A stretch of DNA of 23,907 nt from Candidatus Latescibacterota bacterium (GTDB lineage Bacteria > Latescibacterota > UBA2968 > UBA8231): positions 1 to 23,907 of the forward strand of contig JAJDYK010000333.1 of NCBI GenBank assembly GCA_022825185.1. Direction: 5' to 3'. Both the position numbers and the translations under genes were made by a program. Positions 16,343 to 21,265 of this stretch are shown piece after piece; the first letter of the stretch is position 1, and the number at the start of each line of letters is the position of its first letter. The notes beneath the pieces are model-generated. The model had not been told where the DNA came from. It made no database searches and saw only the letters and a list, made by a program, of their open reading frames with translations.

Positions 16343-17341
16343 TTGACTGATCTATTCTTTGAACAGCCCGTCCTCAACTCGCCTTACGAGCGTCCGAACC
16401 GACATTGGGAGCTGGACGAGACGGGGCAGCCGACGCAGCAAGTCGTCGAACACCGCCGGTCGGCCGAGTTCGTCACGCCGATTCCGCAGCCGAAGCGGCG
16501 CAAGGGAGCTGCGCAACAAGCCGCGCTGGTGTTCGACGAGGCGGCGCAGAAGCTCGAAGCCGCTGGCCAGCAATACGACCTGACGGCCATCATCAACGGG
16601 GTTCGCCAACAGGTTGACCGCTGGCGCGGTCTGCCGAACCCGAGCCGATGGCAGGTGACGCCGGAGACGGCGCGTCTGCTCCAGCACTGGCGGCACCACA
16701 GCTTTAGTGGCATTCGGCCCTTCTTTTGCCAAGTCGAAGCGGTGGAGACTGCTATCTGGCTCACCGAGGTTGCGCCTAACACGCGATCCGGCAGGGACTT
16801 TCTCGACCATCTGGAGGCCGCCAACAATAACGCCAATCCAGACCTACCGCTGCCACGGTTGGCGCTCAAGTTGGCGACCGGCACTGGCAAGACCACGGTC
16901 ATGGCGATGTTGATCGCTTGGCAGACCGTCAATGCGGTGCGTCGGCCCCAGAGCCACCGCTTCACGCGCGGCTTTTTGGTGGTCACGCCTGGCATCACCA
17001 TCAAGGACCGCCTGCGCGTGCTGCAGCCGAACGATCTGGACAGCTACTATCAGAGCCGCGAGCTGGTTCCGAACGACATGCTGCCCGACTTGGAGAAGGC
17101 CAAGATCGTCATCACCAACTACCACGCCTTCAAGTTGCGCGAACGCATGGAGCTTTCCAAAGGTGGGCGTTCGTTGCTTCAGGGACGGGGCGAGACGCTT
17201 TCTACCTTGGAGACCGAGGGGCAGATGTTGCAGCGGGTCATGCCCGAACTCATGGGCTTAAAGAACGTCTTGATCCTCAACGACGAGGCGCACCACTGCT
17301 ATCGAGAAAAGCCGGTCGAGGGGGAGGAAGACGAGTTCTAG
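16343..17341 (+). CDS. N-terminal fragment of the Res-like restriction helicase
   Basis: A 332-residue fragment holding the front of a DNA-translocating SF2 helicase. It has the Walker A motif LATGTGKTTVMAML (K183) and the Walker B box NDEAHHCY (D314-E315-A-H317), with a TNYHAFKLRERM segment between them. The first 60 residues (NSPYERPNRHWEL ... AEFVTPIPQPKR) are the typical opening of Res proteins of this subtype. The start must be TTG at 16343: an in-frame TAA lies at 16325-16327 and no ATG or GTG occurs in the first part of the frame. It lacks motifs III-VI and the nuclease, so alone it could bind ATP but not translocate or cut DNA. The run of acidic residues before the stop (EGEEDEF) and the GDDRREAEKN after it belong to one charged linker in the uninterrupted protein. 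Confidence 0.75.
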   Translation: MTDLFFEQPVLNSPYERPNRHWELDETGQPTQQVVEHRRSAEFVTPIPQPKRRKGAAQQAALVFDEAAQKLEAAGQQYDLTAIINGVRQQVDRWRGLPNPSRWQVTPETARLLQHWRHHSFSGIRPFFCQVEAVETAIWLTEVAPNTRSGRDFLDHLEAANNNANPDLPLPRLALKLATGTGKTTVMAMLIAWQTVNAVRRPQSHRFTRGFLVVTPGITIKDRLRVLQPNDLDSYYQSRELVPNDMLPDLEKAKIVITNYHAFKLRERMELSKGGRSLLQGRGETLSTLETEGQMLQRVMPELMGLKNVLILNDEAHHCYREKPVEGEEDEF

Positions 17342-17422
17342 GGAGACGACAGAAGGGAAGCGGAAAAGAATACAGAGGCGGCGCGGCTGTGGATTTCGGG
17401 GCTGGAAATTGTCGGCGACAAA

Positions 17423-19378
17423 TTGGGCATCAACCGGGTGATGGATCTTTCCGCGACGCCCTTCTTCTTGCGCGGGTCGGGTTATGCCGAAGGCACGTTG
17501 TTTCCGTGGACGATGTGCGATTTCTCGCTCATGGACGCCATTGAATGCGGCATCGTCAAGCTGCCTCGCGTGCCAGTGGCTGACAACATTCCCGGCGGCG
17601 ACATGCCGAGGTTTCGCAATCTCTGGGAACACATCCGTAGCGACATGCCGAAGAAGGGGCGGGGCAAGGCCAAGACCCTCGATCCCCTCAGTCTGCCCTT
17701 AGATTTGCTGACCGCCCTAGACGCCCTGTACGGACATTATCAGAAAACTTTTGAGTTGATGGAGAAGGAGGGCATTGACGTCCCGCCGTGCTTCATCGTG
17801 GTCTGCAATAATACCTCGACCTCCAAGCTGGTGTACGACTATATCTCTGGTTTCTATCGCGAGAACGAGGATGGCTCAAAGAAACTTGAGAACGGCCGCT
17901 TGAAACTGTTTCGCAATTTTGACGAACAGGGCAATCAGTACCCACGGCCTCGCACGCTGTTAATCGACAGCGAGCAATTGGAGTCTGGCGATGCGCTCGA
18001 CAGGAATTTCCGCAATATGGCTGCCGACGAGATTGATCGCTTTCGGCGGGAAATCATTGAGCGCACTGGCGACCAGCGTCAGGCCGAGAACATCAGCGAC
18101 CAAGAGCTTTTGCGCGAGGTTATGAATACCGTGGGCAAGCCGGGACGGTTGGGGGATTCGATTCGCTGTGTGGTGTCGGTGTCGATGCTTACGGAAGGGT
18201 GGGATGCGAATACGGTCAGCCATGTGCTGGGCGTGCGCGCCTTTGGGACGCAGTTGCTCTGCGAGCAGGTCATTGGTCGGGCGCTGCGGCGGCAATCCTA
18301 CGAGCTCAACGGAGACGGCTTGTTTGATGTCGAGTACGCGGATGTCTTGGGCATTCCGTTTGATTTTACGGCCAAGCCCGTTGTGGCTCCGCCGAAGCAG
18401 CCGCGAGAGACCGTTCAGGTGCGGGCCGTGCGGCCCGAACGGGATGCGTTGGAGATTTGTTTTCCTCGGGTGGCTGGGTATCGGGTGGAATTGCCGGAAG
18501 AGCGGCTTGAGGCCGAGTTCAACGAAGACTCGGTGCTGGAACTGACGCCCGCTCTGATTGGTCCGTCGATTACGAGGAATCAGGGGATTATCGGTGAGAG
18601 CGTCGATCTCAGTCTAGTGCATACCAACGACCTGCGGACCTCGACCCTCCTGTTTCACCTGACTCAGCGTCTGCTCTACACCAAGTTCCGCGACCCGGGC
18701 GAAGAGCCTAAGCTCTATCTTTTCGGACAGCTCAAGCGGGTTGCCAGACAGTGGCTCGATGGCTATCTCGACTGCAAGGGCGACACTTATCCCGCCCAAC
18801 TCATGTACCAGGAACTGGCCGACATGGCCTGCGAGCGCATTTTTGCCGCGATCACGCGCGAGGGAATCGACCGTCGCCCGGTCAAAGCGGTGCTCGATCC
18901 GTACAATCCCGTTGGTTCGACAGCCCACGTGAATTTCAACACGACCAAGGCTAGCCGCTGGCAGGCTGACCCGCGCCGTTGCCATATCAATTGGATCGTT
19001 CTCGATAGCGGCTGGGAAGAGGAGTTTTGCCGCGTTGCTGAATCCCATCCGCACGTCAAAGCCTACGTCAAGAACCACAATCTCGGCTTGGAAGTACCCT
19101 ATCGTCTTGGGTCGGAAATGCGGACGTACCTGCCGGACTTTATCGTGCTCGTTGATGATGGGCGTGGCGACGATGATCTTCTGAATTTGATCGTTGAGAT
19201 CAAAGGAGAGCGAAGGGAAGATGCCAAGGCCAAGAAGACGACTATGGACACCTATTGGGTGCCTGGTGTGAATAATCACGGAGATTACGGGCGCTGGGCT
19301 TTTGCCGAGTTCACCGATGTGTACGGGATGGACGCTGAGTTCGCGCAGTTGGTTGAGGGGTTTCGGGCAAAGGGGTAG
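17423..19378 (+). CDS. C-terminal fragment of the Res-like restriction helicase-endonuclease
   Basis: Carries the rest of the restriction subunit: helicase motif III (DLSATPFF), the CVVSVSMLTEGWDANTVSHVLGVRAFGTQLLCEQVIGRALRR region (motifs V-VI), and the C-terminal nuclease with PD at residue 932 and E952-x-K954 of the uninterrupted numbering (YLPDF ... IVEIKGE). The fragment could restart only at TTG 17423 or ATG 17441. Neither has a Shine-Dalgarno sequence, so independent translation is doubtful. The frame itself is open from 17342. Without Walker A and DEAH it could not be an active motor. No further stops or frameshifts are seen in 651 codons, which suggests the interruption is recent. 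Confidence 0.72.
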   Translation: MGINRVMDLSATPFFLRGSGYAEGTLFPWTMCDFSLMDAIECGIVKLPRVPVADNIPGGDMPRFRNLWEHIRSDMPKKGRGKAKTLDPLSLPLDLLTALDALYGHYQKTFELMEKEGIDVPPCFIVVCNNTSTSKLVYDYISGFYRENEDGSKKLENGRLKLFRNFDEQGNQYPRPRTLLIDSEQLESGDALDRNFRNMAADEIDRFRREIIERTGDQRQAENISDQELLREVMNTVGKPGRLGDSIRCVVSVSMLTEGWDANTVSHVLGVRAFGTQLLCEQVIGRALRRQSYELNGDGLFDVEYADVLGIPFDFTAKPVVAPPKQPRETVQVRAVRPERDALEICFPRVAGYRVELPEERLEAEFNEDSVLELTPALIGPSITRNQGIIGESVDLSLVHTNDLRTSTLLFHLTQRLLYTKFRDPGEEPKLYLFGQLKRVARQWLDGYLDCKGDTYPAQLMYQELADMACERIFAAITREGIDRRPVKAVLDPYNPVGSTAHVNFNTTKASRWQADPRRCHINWIVLDSGWEEEFCRVAESHPHVKAYVKNHNLGLEVPYRLGSEMRTYLPDFIVLVDDGRGDDDLLNLIVEIKGERREDAKAKKTTMDTYWVPGVNNHGDYGRWAFAEFTDVYGMDAEFAQLVEGFRAKG

Positions 19379-19411
19379 GGGTCGAACATTGTGATTGATA
19401 ATGTATATACG

Positions 19412-19438
19412 TCATCGTAAGTTCGATGAATCTATATT
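19412..19438 (+). promoter_or_regulatory. Candidate operator dyad and -10 box of the ImmA operon
   Basis: TCATCG-TAAGTT-CGATGA (19412-19429) is a 6-bp dyad followed 3 bases later by TATATT (19433-19438), a possible -10 box. The interval 19379-19459 is clearly AT-richer than its flanks. The dyad would occupy the promoter spacer, where binding by the XRE domain of the next gene would repress its own operon. No clear -35 is seen. Confidence 0.35.
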
Positions 19439-19459
19439 AAGCCAGAGGTTACGTGAACC

Positions 19460-20623
19460 ATGACCAGCCGACGTTTGCAGATAACATTGCAACCTGAAGT
19501 GCTGCGGTGGGCGCGCGAGCGGGCAGGCTTTGATCGACCAGAACTGGCGCACAAGCTGCAAGTGAGTCCAGAGCGCGTGTCGGAGTGGGAACGCAATGGC
19601 AAGATCAGTGTTGCGCAGGCCGACAGACTCGCCCAACGCACTCATACCGCTCTGGGATTTCTGTACTTGGCAGAGCCGCCCGAAGAACGCTTGCCAATAC
19701 CCGACTTTCGCACCCGAGATGATGCTCCGCCTCCGAGTTCCGACCTACTTGAGACCATTTACCTTATGCAGCGGCGTCAGGCATGGATGCGCGATGAGCT
19801 TATCGAAGGTGGTGCTGAACCGCTGGATTTCATCGGAGCCTACAGCACGGATGCCCATCCTCGGCAAGTTGGGGCAGCCATGCGCGATGCGCTGCAGCTT
19901 ACCGAAAATTGGGCGGAAGAGTTAGGTAATTGGAGCGATGCGTTGCGGCATCTGAGACACTCGGTTGATGCTGCCGGAGTGCTGGTGTCGTTCAGTGGCG
20001 TCGTGGGTAATAACGCATATCGAAAGCTGGATCCCGATGAATTTCAGGGCTTCGCCCTCGTGGATGAGTATGCCCCGCTCGTCTTTGTGAATAGCGCCGA
20101 TTTCATGGCGGCGCAGATGTTTACTCTGGCTCACGAAATGGCACACCTCTTCATTGCCCAGAGCGGTATCTCCAATTTAGAAGACTTACAACCGCCATCG
20201 GATGAAATCGAGCAGTTCTGCAACAAGGCTGCTGCCGAATTCCTGATACCAGAGGAAGAGTTACGGGCTTTCTGGCCTAGTGCCCGACGAACGAATGATC
20301 CTTATCAGACTATCGCCCGCAAGTTCAAAGTGAGTCCCCTCGTGGCCGCGCGCCGGGCTCTCGATCTCGATTTGATCGACAGGGATGAGTTTTTCCGCTT
20401 CTACAACCAAAGGGTTGATGGATGGCGCAGCGATCAGCAGCGTCAGGGAAGTGGAGGCCACTTCTGGAATACTCAGAAATGGCGCATTGGCCCTCGCTTT
20501 GCCTCTGCCATAGTTCGTGCGGTTGGAGAGGGTCGTTTGCCCTATCGCGAGGCGTACAATCTCACCGGTCTTAAGGGAGAAGCCTTTGAGAACATGCCGA
20601 AAAAGATGGAAATACCGCAGTGA
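19460..20623 (+). CDS. XRE-ImmA/IrrE fusion: DNA-binding zinc metallopeptidase regulator
   Basis: A predicted cytoplasmic regulator of 387 aa. An N-terminal XRE helix-turn-helix occupies about residues 10-60 (RPELAHKLQVSPERVSEWERNG), followed by the connecting YLAEPPEERLPIPDFR segment common in this family. The COG2856/ImmA-IrrE peptidase has H225-E-M-A-H229, with E260 in NKAAAEFL as third zinc ligand. In known relatives (Bacillus ImmA, Deinococcus IrrE/PprI) the peptidase cuts an XRE repressor under stress; in fused forms the protein often acts as antitoxin or autoregulator. It starts at ATG 19460; GAGG lies 11 bases upstream, so the ribosome-binding site is weak. It sits 81 bases after the broken restriction gene and leads an apparent operon with the 57-aa protein, hicB, hicA and the methyltransferase. 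The PIN-like DUF4411 toxin that, to my recollection, often follows such proteins is absent. Confidence 0.9.
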   Translation: MTSRRLQITLQPEVLRWARERAGFDRPELAHKLQVSPERVSEWERNGKISVAQADRLAQRTHTALGFLYLAEPPEERLPIPDFRTRDDAPPPSSDLLETIYLMQRRQAWMRDELIEGGAEPLDFIGAYSTDAHPRQVGAAMRDALQLTENWAEELGNWSDALRHLRHSVDAAGVLVSFSGVVGNNAYRKLDPDEFQGFALVDEYAPLVFVNSADFMAAQMFTLAHEMAHLFIAQSGISNLEDLQPPSDEIEQFCNKAAAEFLIPEEELRAFWPSARRTNDPYQTIARKFKVSPLVAARRALDLDLIDRDEFFRFYNQRVDGWRSDQQRQGSGGHFWNTQKWRIGPRFASAIVRAVGEGRLPYREAYNLTGLKGEAFENMPKKMEIPQ

Positions 20624-20664
20624 CGAACCCGCGCTTGGACAGAATCAAGAGGAGGAATAAGCTC

Positions 20665-20838
20665 ATGCAGCCAGACCCAATCGTCGAAGAAGTTCGTAAA
20701 GCACGCGATGCGTATGCTAAGAGATTCAATTATGACTTAGATGCGATTTGCCGAGGTTTACAAGAGAAGCAGAGGCTAGGCAGAAGGAGAGTGATTTCTT
20801 TGCCGCCCAAACGTCCAAAAAAAGTGAGGAAGCCATGA
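20665..20838 (+). CDS. Small uncharacterised protein, possibly antitoxin-like, 57 aa
   Basis: No established function. The protein has a helical first half (DPIVEEVRKARDAYAKRFNYDLDAICRGL) and a strongly basic tail (LGRRR, PPKRPKKVRKP). Small proteins with a DPIVEEVR...FNYDLDAI pattern and an RR-V-SLPP ending are, as I recall, common in environmental bacteria next to toxin-antitoxin genes. The start at 20665 is chosen because AGGAGG (20650-20655) lies 9 bases upstream. A longer form starting at GTG 20620 would overlap the ImmA stop by four bases (GTGA) and add 15 residues; it cannot be excluded. The stop overlaps the hicB start (ATGA), so it is translated as part of the toxin-antitoxin operon. 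The basic tail might bind nucleic acid. Confidence 0.75.
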   Translation: MQPDPIVEEVRKARDAYAKRFNYDLDAICRGLQEKQRLGRRRVISLPPKRPKKVRKP

Positions 20839-21038
20839 AACTGAAAATTGCGATCTATCAAGCGGAAGAAGGCGGATATTGGGCAGAAGTACCTTCTATC
20901 CCCGGATGTGCGACGCAAGGGGAATCCTTTGAAGAGTTGCTGACCAATCTCTACGAGGCCGTCGAAGGTTGTCTGTCCGTTGAGGTTTGTGACATTACTG
21001 ACTCGGGAAAAGCTAGGGTGATCGAAATCGCAGTATGA
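20835..21038 (+). CDS. hicB: HicB-type antitoxin (short form)
   Basis: Neutralises the HicA toxin by direct binding. The 67-aa protein has the partial RNase-H-like HicB fold: KIAIYQAEEGGYWAEVPSIPGCATQGESFEELLTNLYEAVEGCL. It stops soon after that domain, so it lacks the C-terminal ribbon-helix-helix or helix-turn-helix DNA-binding domain of longer HicB proteins. It may therefore not regulate its own promoter; the XRE-ImmA protein upstream could take that role. The ATG at 20835 overlaps the preceding stop and has GAGGA a few bases upstream. An in-frame upstream reading from 20748 is rejected because it runs through the 57-aa gene. The hicA start overlaps its stop (ATGA). Confidence 0.9.
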   Translation: MKLKIAIYQAEEGGYWAEVPSIPGCATQGESFEELLTNLYEAVEGCLSVEVCDITDSGKARVIEIAV

Positions 21039-21241
21039 GAGTAGTCAGTGGCAAGCAGTTCTGTAAGCTGCTCGAATCGCGGGGGTGGCAGTTGAAGCGC
21101 ATCAATGGAAGCCACTTCATCTACGCCAAGGCAGGAGTCCCTGTGCGTATTTCCGTTCCAGTTCATGGAGATACATCCCTGAAACGCGGCCTTCAGAGAC
21201 ACTTGATGAAATTGGCGAGTATCGATGAATCCGACCTGTAA
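21035..21241 (+). CDS. hicA: HicA-type mRNA interferase toxin
   Basis: A small ribosome-independent mRNA endonuclease that halts growth when its HicB antitoxin is lost. The 68-aa protein has the double-stranded-RNA-binding-like HicA/YcfA fold: VSGKQFCKLLESRGW, then KRINGSHFIY with the conserved catalytic H27, then VRISVPVHGDTSLKRGLQRHLMK. All expected elements are present, so it is probably active. Its ATG overlaps the hicB stop by four bases, a layout that couples toxin to antitoxin synthesis with the antitoxin first. The methyltransferase gene starts only 24 bases after its TAA with no terminator between, so toxin, antitoxin and methyltransferase are probably on one mRNA. Confidence 0.92.
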   Translation: MRVVSGKQFCKLLESRGWQLKRINGSHFIYAKAGVPVRISVPVHGDTSLKRGLQRHLMKLASIDESDL

Positions 21242-21265
21242 CCTACAGTAGAGAGATTGCAATCA

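Larger units (their letters stand above)
16343..19378 (+). pseudogene. Type III restriction (Res-like) helicase-endonuclease gene interrupted by one in-frame amber codon
   Basis: The full frame of 1012 codons is continuous except for TAG at 17339-17341 (codon 333). Sequence on both sides stays in the same frame and makes sense as one protein, so this is a nonsense change and not a frameshift. The order is that of a complete Res subunit: N-terminal extension, SF2 helicase, PD-(D/E)XK nuclease. TAG also ends this gene (19376-19378) and the CsgG-like gene, so the codon is a normal stop here. Unless it is suppressed or is a sequencing error, restriction activity is lost. The partner methyltransferase lies downstream at 21266, separated by four small genes. 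Confidence 0.8.

Noticed and set aside
17339..17341. Genetic-code change (TAG as sense codon)
   Set aside because: TAG is the natural end of the CsgG-like gene at 15250 and of the restriction gene itself at 19376.
20748..20834. Longer HicB reading from 20748
   Set aside because: It overlaps the 57-aa gene in another frame, and the HicB fold starts at MKLKIAIYQ, which has its own SD site and an ATGA junction.
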